From NCBI GenBank assembly GCA_964459445.1, contig CAYWMP010000089.1, positions 1 to 23,156 of the forward strand: DNA of 23,156 nt, written 5' to 3'. Below are positions 1 to 6,661 of this stretch, piece after piece (the stretch's first letter is position 1; every line of letters starts with the position of its first letter). A model generated the notes under the pieces. The model did no database searches. It was not told the DNA's origin and saw only the letters and a program-made list of their open reading frames with translations. The position numbers were made by a program, and so were the translations under genes. Source of the stretch: CAYWMP01 sp964459445 (GTDB taxonomy: Bacteria > Desulfobacterota > DSM-4660 > Desulfatiglandales > HGW-15).

Positions 1-350
1 ACCAGGGTATCAATAGCTTCGCGGGCAGTGTATAGGGCTGCGGTGAGCCCTGCCGGACCGCCTCCGAGAACGATGAGGTCATAATGCCTTCTTGCGGCTG
101 TTGTTTTAAGTTTCAATTTAGCGGCAAGTTCGGCGTTACTGGGTTCAACAAGAAATGAACCATCTGCAAACAGGATCGTGGGAATGATGCGCTTCCCTTT
201 GTTCTTGTCGATGACAAATTGTTCAGCTTCCTGGTCCTGCTCAATATCAACCCAATTGTAGGGGATCTGATGCTCGCCAAGGAACTGTTTGCTTTTGCGG
301 CAATCCGGACACCAATGGGCGCCGTAAACCGTTATCTCTGGTTGTGACAT
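1..350 (-). CDS. Glutaredoxin-thioredoxin reductase fusion, N-terminal part (partial)
   Basis: The gene starts at an ATG at 350 behind a good ribosome binding site (AGGAGA) and runs off the left edge, so only about 116 residues are visible. Residues 1-80 form a glutaredoxin/NrdH-like domain with the redox motif C14-P-D-C17 and the usual IPT (cis-Pro) segment near residue 61. From about residue 88 a second domain begins with the FAD-binding Rossmann pattern LGGGPAGLTAALYTAR, typical of thioredoxin-reductase-like flavoproteins. The family would pass electrons from NAD(P)H through FAD to a disulfide, with the fused glutaredoxin domain as built-in partner. It is the last visible gene of a minus-strand series, 161 bp after the cyclase gene, so it may have its own promoter. 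The reductase CxxC lies beyond the window, so full function cannot be confirmed. Confidence 0.9.
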   Translation of the reverse strand, partial: MSQPEITVYGAHWCPDCRKSKQFLGEHQIPYNWVDIEQDQEAEQFVIDKNKGKRIIPTILFADGSFLVEPSNAELAAKLKLKTTAARRHYDLIVLGGGPAGLTAALYTAREAIDTL

Positions 351-511
351 ATGAGATTCTCCTGTTTCTATTTAATGTAAGGAGGAAGCAACTGAGTGCA
401 AACCAGATCCCATAATATTGCTTGAATCAATTGAAAACTGTGTGGGGCTAACCTGAATTCCCGGGGTTGAAGGCCAATCCCGATCCGGGTGGGACTGATG
501 GACACTTATGA

Positions 512-1201
512 TCAGCCTGCCATTATTTCGGCAAAGGCGCGAATTGGCATTGCCGCCACCCGCTTCCCTTTTAAGGGCACGGCGAAGAATCGAAACTTTT
601 TCCCGTGGAGCTGGTCCAAATTGGCGAGATTTTCAACGACAAAGATCTCTTTTGCCAGGAACCGAGTGTGTGCCGGTCGTGACAGATCTCGGGCATCATC
701 AATATTCACCGTGTCTACACCCACCAGTCGCACCCCTGAGTCAATCAAAGCATCGATCAGCTCCCTTGAGATATAGGGATAGGACTGATATTCATCCTTT
801 TCCCAGTGGGCATCCCAGCCGAAATTGAAAAGAACCGCCTTCCCCTGAAATGCAATATCCTGTGGGAGCACATCGGTTCCAACTGATTCAAGGGACTGTC
901 TTCCCCTCGCATCGATCACGATGCCGGGGAGAATCACCTCCTCGATTTGAATCTGAGAAATGTCCCGGCCCGAAGGATAACGGTGAAAGGGCGAATCGAG
1001 ATAAGTCCCGATGGAGGTCTGGAAACTCATCTCTGTGATTTCAAATGAGCATTTTCCGCCATATTTTGGTTTTGACTCTTCATGTGTCATGAAAGGATGG
1101 ATCTTTGCCGAGTATTGCGTAAATGTGCCATCTTCATTCTTCAGTTTGAAACCCGGCATCCCCTCTTTAAAAACATGGCTTAGATCGATGAATTGCGACA
1201 T
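512..1201 (-). CDS. Cyclase-family (kynurenine formamidase-like) protein with altered metal site
   Basis: This 229-residue protein belongs to the cyclase/KynB-type metal hydrolase family (PF04199-like), judged from LSHV near the N-terminus, the GTxxDxPxH block, the PAHxxFL block and the VENLANLDQL / RFFAVPLKGK segments at the usual spacing. Known members hydrolyse amides or cyclic amides with a bound divalent metal. The canonical HxGTHxDxPxH motif here reads S63-I-G-T-Y67-L-D69-S-P-F-H73: two of the usual metal-ligand histidines are Ser and Tyr, while D69, H73, H178 and E190 remain. It may bind metal differently, act on another substrate, or be non-catalytic. It lies 30 bp after the GNAT gene in a probable operon with the acyl-CoA dehydrogenase. 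The ATG at 1201 has a modest AAGGT ribosome binding site. Confidence 0.85.
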   Translation of the reverse strand: MSQFIDLSHVFKEGMPGFKLKNEDGTFTQYSAKIHPFMTHEESKPKYGGKCSFEITEMSFQTSIGTYLDSPFHRYPSGRDISQIQIEEVILPGIVIDARGRQSLESVGTDVLPQDIAFQGKAVLFNFGWDAHWEKDEYQSYPYISRELIDALIDSGVRLVGVDTVNIDDARDLSRPAHTRFLAKEIFVVENLANLDQLHGKKFRFFAVPLKGKRVAAMPIRAFAEIMAG

Positions 1202-1231
1202 TTGTACCTTGACTAATGCTTCAGATTGCCA

Positions 1232-1729
1232 TCAAATCCTTTTGGTAAATAAAACTTTATGGTCTCCGGGTCGATTATAGTCGCCGGTCACCGGGATTCC
1301 CTCTATCACGTCATCTCCGGGATCTAACTCAAATCCCATCCGTTTATGAAATTCAACTGATCCCTTGTTTAATGGCGAAGTGCATGAACGAACGATTTCT
1401 CGGTTTTCATTTCTGCAAATCTCGAAAAAACGTTCGTATAAAAAGGTGCCAAGCCCCTTATTGCGAAATTCCGGATGGACTCCAACAAAATGAATATATC
1501 CTTCATTTTTGAGGGTCTGCGATAGGAATCCAACCAGGAAGGCAATCAGTTTTCCATCCTTTTCAACAATGATGGAAGTATCGGCAAAGTGAATAAGGAA
1601 GAGTTTCGGCAGCATGGCCGTTAGATCACGGCCACCCCACCAATTTTCCATGACCGAGATAATCCTGGGGTGATCAGACGGTTGTGTTTTTCTGATTTCC
1701 AAGTCTTCTTCAGCGACAGAATGTCTCAT
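1232..1729 (-). CDS. GNAT-family N-acetyltransferase
   Basis: This 165-residue protein has the GNAT fold pattern: a beta4 strand (IHFVGVHPEFRNKGLG, residues 79-94) followed by the acetyl-CoA pyrophosphate-binding R/Q-x-x-G-x-G/A loop, here R-N-K-G-L-G, then FEICRNENREIVRSCTSPLNKGSVEFHKRMGFELDPGD, where the late NxxSxxFHxxMGF motif is typical. Such enzymes move an acetyl group from acetyl-CoA to an amine; the substrate is not predictable. It lies 17 bp downstream of the acyl-CoA dehydrogenase and 30 bp upstream of the cyclase-family gene, all on the same strand, so co-transcription is likely. The start at 1729 has an AGGAG somewhat far upstream and AAAGGG close by. Confidence 0.88.
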   Translation of the reverse strand: MRHSVAEEDLEIRKTQPSDHPRIISVMENWWGGRDLTAMLPKLFLIHFADTSIIVEKDGKLIAFLVGFLSQTLKNEGYIHFVGVHPEFRNKGLGTFLYERFFEICRNENREIVRSCTSPLNKGSVEFHKRMGFELDPGDDVIEGIPVTGDYNRPGDHKVLFTKRI

Positions 1730-1746
1730 GGCCCTTTTACCAACTC

Positions 1747-2976
1747 CTACTCATAAACCTTTTCCTCTTCCCCTTCCTCATCCAGGGCATCCAGTTCCAC
1801 ATCCCGGACTTCATCTTTTGATTCAAGCGTTTCCTTGTAGTACTCATGTTGAATGAGCAGATTCATGACTTCATTGGTCCCTGTCCAGATCATTTGAAGT
1901 CGGGCATCTCTGAGAAACCGCTCTATGGGGTAGACATTGGTATAGGCGATTCCTCCCATCATCTGCATGCAATCATTGACCACGGCCCAGAGCATTTCGG
2001 TGGAGGTTTTTTTGGCCTCAGAGACCATTCTCCGCGCATCCAGACCGGCGTCCACATATCTCGCGGCCACGTGCACTAGGCTCCTTGCAGCATCCAGACG
2101 CGCTATCGAATCAGCCACCTTGAAACTTACGGCCTGGAACTTCCTAATGAGCTGCCCAAAGGCCTTTCGTTTATTGGTATATCTTGTTGCCACCTCTAGA
2201 CAACACCTTGCCATTCCCATGCATCCAGCCGCTGTGGTGAGTCTTTCAGGAATCATCATCCGGTTAAAAACAAGAGCACCGCCATTCTCCGGTCCCACGA
2301 GGTTATGGGCAGGCACTTTGGTATCCCTGAAATAGATCCGACCGGTTCCTCCGCCTCTCGACCCCAAGAGCCCGTACACATGCTTTACTTCCACATCCTC
2401 ATCCCGGTCGACCAGGAAGGCTGAAATGGATTCATGGGGATGGGCATCCGGGTTTGTCTTTGCATAAACGAGGAAATAGTCCGCCCCTTCTGCGCCGACA
2501 ACAAAACGCTTCTGACCATTCAATATGTATTGATCCCCGTCCTTCTTTGCTATGGTGGTCGCACCGAAGAAATCGGAACCACCCCTGGGTTCTGTAAGCG
2601 CCTCAGCACAGCAGAGATTGCCTTTTAGTGTGGGTTTCAGATACTTCTCTTTCTGCTCGGGCGATCCAAACACATTGATGGCCTCTCCTACGATGCTTAC
2701 GAGAGAGTAAAGACAGGTAAGGCCTGAACCCAGAACGCCGATCTCTTCGATGGCGGCTGTCTCGGCGGTCCAAGGCAACCCTCTCCCGCCGTACTCCTCA
2801 GGGAATCGCAAACCCAGCAGGTTCTGTGCGGCAGCTTTATCAATGTATTCTTTGGGGTAACGGACCTGGTCCGAATCCATGGCACGAATGAGGGAACTGG
2901 AGATTTCTTCCTTTGCAAATCGTCTCACTTCCTTCTTCAGCGCCTTTTCCTCATCGCTCAAAAGTATGTCGAACAT
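1747..2976 (-). CDS. Acyl-CoA dehydrogenase (IVD/LCAD-type catalytic Glu position)
   Basis: This 409-residue flavoprotein matches the acyl-CoA dehydrogenase family over its full length: N-terminal helical domain, the FAD/substrate segment CCAEALTEPRGGSDF (residues 122-136), the RKAFGQLIRKFQ helix (270-280), the QMMGGIAYTNVYPIERFLRDAR block (338-359) and the C-terminal IWTGTNEV. It would remove two hydrogens from an acyl-CoA thioester and pass electrons to ETF. The MCAD-type catalytic Glu position (I-Y-E-G-T) is T365 here, whereas a Glu is present at E244 in PERLTTAAG, the place used by isovaleryl-CoA and long-chain dehydrogenases. The C-terminus carries an unusually acidic tail (residues 387-409). 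It has a strong AGGAGGTG ribosome binding site and heads the unit with the GNAT and cyclase genes. The substrate is unknown. Confidence 0.95.
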   Translation of the reverse strand: MFDILLSDEEKALKKEVRRFAKEEISSSLIRAMDSDQVRYPKEYIDKAAAQNLLGLRFPEEYGGRGLPWTAETAAIEEIGVLGSGLTCLYSLVSIVGEAINVFGSPEQKEKYLKPTLKGNLCCAEALTEPRGGSDFFGATTIAKKDGDQYILNGQKRFVVGAEGADYFLVYAKTNPDAHPHESISAFLVDRDEDVEVKHVYGLLGSRGGGTGRIYFRDTKVPAHNLVGPENGGALVFNRMMIPERLTTAAGCMGMARCCLEVATRYTNKRKAFGQLIRKFQAVSFKVADSIARLDAARSLVHVAARYVDAGLDARRMVSEAKKTSTEMLWAVVNDCMQMMGGIAYTNVYPIERFLRDARLQMIWTGTNEVMNLLIQHEYYKETLESKDEVRDVELDALDEEGEEEKVYE

Positions 2977-3069
2977 GGCTTCACCTCCTAGCTCCTATTT
3001 CTGCTTAAATTCATATCCCAACTGAATCATTTTTGTCTGAATACTAACTCATCCGCGTTAGGTTTTTTT

Positions 3070-3099
3070 GACAGGATTAACTGGATATACAAGATTTCC
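3070..3099. repeat. Short tandem-like dispersed repeat
   Basis: The spacer carries three degenerate units of about 9-10 bp in a row (GACAGGATT, AACTGGATAT, ACAAGATT). From memory, repeats of this type are common between genes in deltaproteobacterial genomes. No other copy was noticed in this window. Confidence 0.4.
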
Positions 3100-3143
3100 A
3101 TAAACAGCTCTTCAAAGTAGTATCAGACTCTTTGATCATTACA

Positions 3144-3269
3144 GATCGCTTCGGCCTCTTACTGGGCCTCCAATGACCACATGGTCATTGGAAAATATAG
3201 GAGGCTGCCATGAAAGAAATAGACTTGTCTTTTCTTTTCATGGCAGCCTCCTATGTGCACTAAGCGATC
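3144..3269. repeat. Composite inverted-repeat element (possible three-way junction)
   Basis: Most of the 318-bp spacer between the SHMT-like gene and the acyl-CoA dehydrogenase is one nested palindromic structure. An outer 8-bp pair (GATCGCTT at 3144-3151 with AAGCGATC at 3262-3269) encloses a perfect 10-bp palindrome with a 2-nt loop (3170-3191) and a second, 19-bp stem (3197-3254). If transcribed, it can fold as a three-way junction on either strand. It could be a mobile palindromic element, a processing site, or a weak terminator between the two flanking minus-strand genes. No good U-run follows either hairpin, so a classical terminator is not clear. Confidence 0.7.
3197..3254. repeat. Perfect 19-bp hairpin containing Shine-Dalgarno and ATG on both strands
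   Basis: The arms ATAGGAGGCTGCCATGAAA (3197-3215) and its exact reverse complement (3236-3254) are separated by 20 nt. The arm contains AGGAGG, a 5-nt spacer and ATG, so both strands present a textbook ribosome binding site and start codon held inside the stem. The plus strand encodes a 17-residue peptide (3210-3263, MKEIDLSFLFMAASYVH) and the minus strand an 18-residue peptide (3185-3241, MKRKDKSISFMAASYIFQ). Whether either is translated cannot be told from sequence. Confidence 0.8.
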
Positions 3270-3294
3270 ATCCGGTGTATCCCGTTAGTCCCGT

Positions 3295-4530
3295 CTAAAA
3301 TTCAAGAGGAAAGCGATTGCATAGCTCCTTGACTTCCATTCTTACGCCTTCCTTTTTCTTGGCGTCGTCGGGGTTTGAGATAAGCCTGTCGATCATCTCG
3401 GCAGTCTGAATTATTTCAGGCTCACGAAATCCCCGCGTGGTCACTGCGGATGTGCCGAGGCGGATGCCGCTTGCGGTCTCCGGGCCGCGCTTGTCAAAGG
3501 GAATCGCATTTTTATTGCAGATTATGCCTGCCTCTTCAAGAAGATCCTGCGCCTGAACCCCGGTGCTTGCCTTTGCTGTAAGATCGAGAAGTACGATATG
3601 CGAATCGGTCCCACCGCAAACCACACGATAACCCCTATCTTCAAGGTCGCGAGCAAGAATTCTCGCATTAGCAATAACATGATTGGAATAGGCCTTAAAA
3701 AGCGGCGCCATGGCAAGTTTAAATGTGACCGCCTTGCTCGCCATAAGGTGGACATGCATGGACCCCTGAACCCCCGGAAACACGGCAGCATCGATCTGCC
3801 GTCCGTATTTTTCACGGCAAAGGATGATCCCGCCTCTACCTCCCCGAAGAGTTTTGTAACAGGTGAACGTTACAAAATCGGCATAGGGAACGGGAGACGG
3901 ATAAGCCTCACCGGCCACAAGACCGGCCACGTGAGCCATGTCAACAAGCAAATAGGCACCTACCTCATCGGCGATCTCTCTAAAGGTTTGAAAATGAATG
4001 ATCTTCGGATATGCGCTCGCTCCACAAATGATCATATTCGGCTCTTCCTTTTGAGCAACCCGCTGAACTTCATCATAGTCAATGATTTCAGTGTCCGGAT
4101 CCAGTCCGTAGGAAAAGGAACGAAAGTAGGTCCCACTAAAGGAGGCAGGGTGACCGTGGGATAAATGACCGCCCATGGCCAGGTCCATACCCAGTATGGT
4201 ATCTCCAGGCTTGAGAACAGCAAAGTATACAGCCAGGTTGGCGTTAACCCCGCAGTGGGGCTGGACATTTGCGTATTCTGCCCCAAACAGCTTTTTTGCG
4301 CGATCTACCGCCAGCGTCTCTACAAGATCCACATAGTGATGGCCGCCGTGATAGCGTTTGCCCGGATACCCTTCAAGGGTTTTGTGAGAAAAGACACTTC
4401 CCTGCGCCTCGACTACGGCAGGACTGGGGAAATTGGTCGATGCGGTCATTTCTATTGTTGTTGCCTGTTGAACCATCTCCTGCTCAATGGCCGCTGCGAT
4501 CTCCGGGTCTACTGTGCGCAATTTTCCCAT
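3295..4530 (-). CDS. Serine hydroxymethyltransferase-like PLP enzyme, divergent active site
   Basis: This is a 411-residue fold-type I PLP enzyme clearly related to SHMT (GlyA), which interconverts serine and glycine with tetrahydrofolate. Family blocks include EGYPGKRY, YANVQPH, GGHLSHGH, VDMAHVAGLVAGEAYPSPVP, the PLP-lysine segment YKTLRGGRGG and the C-terminal SGIRLGTSAVTTRGF. Several normally fixed residues differ. By alignment to E. coli GlyA from memory, Tyr55 is Thr, Tyr65 is His, His228 before the PLP lysine is Tyr, and Glu36 is Thr. These positions line the amino-acid/cofactor site, so a different substrate such as an alpha-substituted amino acid is possible. The frame is open up to an ATG at 4617, but the extra 29 residues are encoded by a dispersed palindromic repeat. 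The ATG at 4530 (MGKLRTVDPEIAAAIEQE) matches the family start and has GGGGAAG just upstream. Confidence 0.88.
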   Translation of the reverse strand: MGKLRTVDPEIAAAIEQEMVQQATTIEMTASTNFPSPAVVEAQGSVFSHKTLEGYPGKRYHGGHHYVDLVETLAVDRAKKLFGAEYANVQPHCGVNANLAVYFAVLKPGDTILGMDLAMGGHLSHGHPASFSGTYFRSFSYGLDPDTEIIDYDEVQRVAQKEEPNMIICGASAYPKIIHFQTFREIADEVGAYLLVDMAHVAGLVAGEAYPSPVPYADFVTFTCYKTLRGGRGGIILCREKYGRQIDAAVFPGVQGSMHVHLMASKAVTFKLAMAPLFKAYSNHVIANARILARDLEDRGYRVVCGGTDSHIVLLDLTAKASTGVQAQDLLEEAGIICNKNAIPFDKRGPETASGIRLGTSAVTTRGFREPEIIQTAEMIDRLISNPDDAKKKEGVRMEVKELCNRFPLEF

Positions 4531-4566
4531 AGCTTCCCCAGGCTGATTAAAAGCCAACATCTGCCG

Positions 4567-4599
4567 TTCGACAGGTTCACGGCCCTGAGCAAAGTCGAA
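4567..4599. repeat. Dispersed palindromic repeat upstream of the SHMT-like gene
   Basis: TTCGAC at 4567-4572 pairs with GTCGAA at 4594-4599 around a central GGTTCACGGCCCTGAGC-type core. Read on the minus strand it encodes the peptide FDFAQGREPVER, a string recalled as a common artefact of this repeat in predicted proteins. It therefore argues against the upstream ATG starts of the SHMT-like gene. Confidence 0.6.
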
Positions 4600-4602
4600 G
4601 GG

Positions 4603-4707
4603 CTGCGTTATCTTCATCCCTCGTCGCTGCGACGTACGTCTTATTATGTACGTCTCACTCCTCGGGATTTCAGAAGCCTTGCATCTGCAGGCTTTTAATC
4701 AGCCTGC
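4603..4707. repeat. Dispersed intergenic repeat, copy 1
   Basis: This block shares its core with a second copy at 12797-12907 in the same orientation: 25 of 28 bases match between 4660-4687 and 12863-12890 (CCTCGG-ATTTC-GAAGCCTTG-ATCTG pattern), and CTGCGTTA and the CATYCCTCGTC block also correspond. It contains a 7-bp stem GACGTAC/GTACGTC (4631-4637 with 4648-4654) and a 7-bp stem GCAGGCT/AGCCTGC (4687-4693 with 4701-4707). It sits directly before the SHMT-like gene, where a promoter would be expected. Confidence 0.75.
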
Positions 4708-4784
4708 GTAAAAGGCTTTTTTCATCAGTTCCTGATCCTTGTCTTATCTAAGTCTTAGCCTTTAGTCTAATTTATGCCCTTTGG

Positions 4785-5192
4785 CTATTCATCCGATTCC
4801 GGTATCACAATGAGCGTGAGACCGTTCATCTCTTTGACCCTCAGTTTTTGGCCCTTTTCAATCGGCTCGCCTCCTCTCACAACCTCGGCCAGCCAAAGTT
4901 CTCCGCGAACGCGTACGTAACCGGATGGAGCAAGTCGTTCTTCTGCCTTTCCGCGCATGCCAATCATGGAGTGCGGATCGCCAGGGCGATGGGTATCGTA
5001 GGAACGCCAGACAAATGGGAAAAGGACGATATCCTTGGCGATCCAGACAATGAGCGTCACCCAAGCAAGCCAAATCGGATATTCCCACCATCGCCTGGCC
5101 AGGATAAGCACAAGGATGACCAAAAAAACACCGGGGATTTGAAGGAGCGTGTATTTAATAACGGCACGTTTCGACCAATGCGGTTTCTTCAT
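4785..5192 (-). CDS. NfeD-like membrane protein (short form)
   Basis: This 135-residue protein has two hydrophobic segments (about residues 14-33 and 38-60) followed by a soluble OB-fold-like domain (about 77-133) with GMRGKAEERLAPSGYVRVRGELWLAEV and a closing VKEMNGLTLIVIP, the signature of the NfeD C-terminal domain. Short NfeD proteins are thought to work in membrane quality control, often beside a stomatin/prohibitin-like partner; none is seen here. The open frame extends to an ATG at 5261 overlapping the upstream gene, but the ATG at 5192 has a GGAAAG ribosome binding site at good spacing and gives the normal family length. It follows the universal stress protein gene by 44 bp, so the two are probably co-transcribed as a membrane/stress unit. 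Confidence 0.8.
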   Translation of the reverse strand: MKKPHWSKRAVIKYTLLQIPGVFLVILVLILARRWWEYPIWLAWVTLIVWIAKDIVLFPFVWRSYDTHRPGDPHSMIGMRGKAEERLAPSGYVRVRGELWLAEVVRGGEPIEKGQKLRVKEMNGLTLIVIPESDE

Positions 5193-5236
5193 GTTTCTTT
5201 CCGGTAGCCGCTTCCACAGCCAATGAAGGCGCAATC

Positions 5237-5659
5237 CTATCTCATAACAAGCACGGGGCATGGTGCTGTGCGCAACACCCTGTGAGTGACGCTTCCAAGA
5301 AACAACCCCTCCAGATCAGTGCGACCGCGCGATCCCATCACAATAAGATCGCATTGTTCATTCTCAGCCAGATCGGAGATCGCTTGCTCAGCCGGACCTT
5401 CAAGGATGGCATCTGTAGAATAGACGTCTTTTTCTTCACACAGCTTTCGGAAGGGTTCAAGAATCTTTTCCGATTCACCCATAAGCTTGTCAACGGCCTT
5501 CTGAAACATCGGCTCTCCCAGAAGCACTGGGAACGGTTTATGGCAATGAAGTAATAGAATTTCAGCGCTGAGGAGCTTTGCAAGATCCACAGCATATTCG
5601 GCTGCATGCATGGAGTATTTAGACCCATCAACGGGAATCATAATTTTTTCTATCTGCAT
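5237..5659 (-). CDS. Universal stress protein (UspA family)
   Basis: This 140-residue, single-domain protein has the complete Usp pattern: the start IEKIMIPVDGSKYS with D11 after the first strand, and the ATP-binding loop G109-x2-G112-x9-G122-S123 (GSRGRTDLEGLFLGSV), then the closing strand PCPVLVMR. The ATP loop is intact, so it is probably of the nucleotide-binding class. Usp proteins are cytosolic and help cells through starvation, redox and other stresses. The ATG at 5659 has a strong GGGAGGTG ribosome binding site. The gene precedes the NfeD-like gene by 44 bp on the same strand. Confidence 0.95.
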   Translation of the reverse strand: MQIEKIMIPVDGSKYSMHAAEYAVDLAKLLSAEILLLHCHKPFPVLLGEPMFQKAVDKLMGESEKILEPFRKLCEEKDVYSTDAILEGPAEQAISDLAENEQCDLIVMGSRGRTDLEGLFLGSVTHRVLRTAPCPVLVMR

Positions 5660-5760
5660 AAGTCTTCACCTCCCTTCTAATAAAACCTCATTACCTCCCA
5701 AAGACAAAAGATGTTCAGTGCATTGTTCTTGCTGTCTTTACCACCATAGTTATCCTATTC

Positions 5761-6561
5761 TCATTTTATCGCCCGCGTTCTGTGGGTCTGCCGAAGCCTT
5801 TTCCATAACACTTCAATGATGAGAGCAGCGGCTTTCTCACCCTTGAAATCCCCCTCCCGTGAAAGTGCCCGGCAGGATTCGACCAGTTCTCTGTTTCCCT
5901 GCCAGAGACCGAACTTGTTTCTGATAAAATCTCCAAGCGTAAACTCGAGATCCGGGAGTTCTTCTTTTGTCAGATTTGCAATGCTGGTTTTGTCCTTCAA
6001 AGTCAATTGAGATAGTAGGTGACTTAAGGCCTCTTCTACAGAGTTGGGTTGGTCAGGTATAGTTCTTTGGGGATCAGGCATCTGGGTGTCTATTGTGTGA
6101 AGATGGAGAACAGATGTGAGAATGCTTTTCGTAGCCCCGTATATCTCCGGGTCCTGGCTCGCCCTGGGACCCGCCACATTTAGGGTCTCGATCTCGTGAC
6201 GACCAAGCCATTGAACGATTAATTCAGCTGCCCTGTAAGAATTCGTTTTGGTTAGGTCTATATGAAGGCAGGGTCTTCCCTGCTTTGCGGCAAGATCAAA
6301 TGTCAAATGAGCGCCGCCCTTTAAAGATCCGTGGGAGATGATCAGTGTGCCGTCAGAGTCGATAACATTTCTTTCAGTTCGATCGTCATATTCCGATGTA
6401 GGCATCTCCTGCATTTCATACTTATCGAGTATCATACCATCTTCCGCCCTACGACTCATGGGAACCCAACCCCCATGGGGGATACCAAAGTTCATGGCCA
6501 CATCCAGTGCGGCCCGGTCTGCGCCGGTCTGACCACCCGATACTATCTTTTTGATCACCAT
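5761..6561 (-). CDS. Molybdenum carrier-like Rossmann protein fused to a DUF6794-like domain
   Basis: This 266-residue protein has two parts. Residues 2-155 match the putative molybdenum carrier family (PF12694-like, related to the SLOG/LDcluster Rossmann folds): KKIVSGGQTGADRAALDVAM at the start with the G-G-Q-T-G-A-D phosphate loop, GTLIISHGSLKGG, and AGPRAS near residue 130. Residues about 173-255 (VEEALSHLLSQL to IRNKFGLWQGNRELVESC) resemble the DUF6794 domain as remembered. The carrier family is named for a structure-based suggestion of molybdenum cofactor binding, so the role is not established. The ATG is the last triplet before the assembly gap, so its ribosome binding site is hidden. 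The start still fits the family N-terminus. The next gene upstream is across the gap. Confidence 0.82.
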   Translation of the reverse strand: MVIKKIVSGGQTGADRAALDVAMNFGIPHGGWVPMSRRAEDGMILDKYEMQEMPTSEYDDRTERNVIDSDGTLIISHGSLKGGAHLTFDLAAKQGRPCLHIDLTKTNSYRAAELIVQWLGRHEIETLNVAGPRASQDPEIYGATKSILTSVLHLHTIDTQMPDPQRTIPDQPNSVEEALSHLLSQLTLKDKTSIANLTKEELPDLEFTLGDFIRNKFGLWQGNRELVESCRALSREGDFKGEKAAALIIEVLWKRLRQTHRTRAIK

Positions 6562-6661
6562 NNNNNNNNNNNNNNNNNNNNNNNNNNNNNNNNNNNNNNN
6601 NNNNNNNNNNNNNNNNNNNNNNNNNNNNNNNNNNNNNNNNNNNNNNNNNNNNNNNNNNNNN
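6562..6661. other. 100-N assembly gap
   Basis: Exactly 100 N bases, a placeholder length. No sequence is shared by the two flanks, unlike the second gap, so real sequence is probably missing. It separates the start of the molybdenum-carrier-like gene from the 3' end of the ProX-like gene. Confidence 0.99.

Noticed and set aside
508..828. Plus-strand open frames across the cyclase gene
   Set aside because: They lie antisense to a clear family member, lack ribosome binding sites and have no recognisable protein features.
4531..4617. N-terminal extension of the SHMT-like gene
   Set aside because: The added residues come from a dispersed palindromic repeat, and the ATG at 4530 fits the family start.
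3598..4698. Long plus-strand frames opposite the SHMT-like gene
   Set aside because: They are mirror frames of a strongly conserved PLP enzyme; composition is not protein-like.
5193..5261. N-terminal extension of the NfeD-like gene
   Set aside because: It overlaps the universal stress protein gene and has no ribosome binding site; the ATG at 5192 has one.
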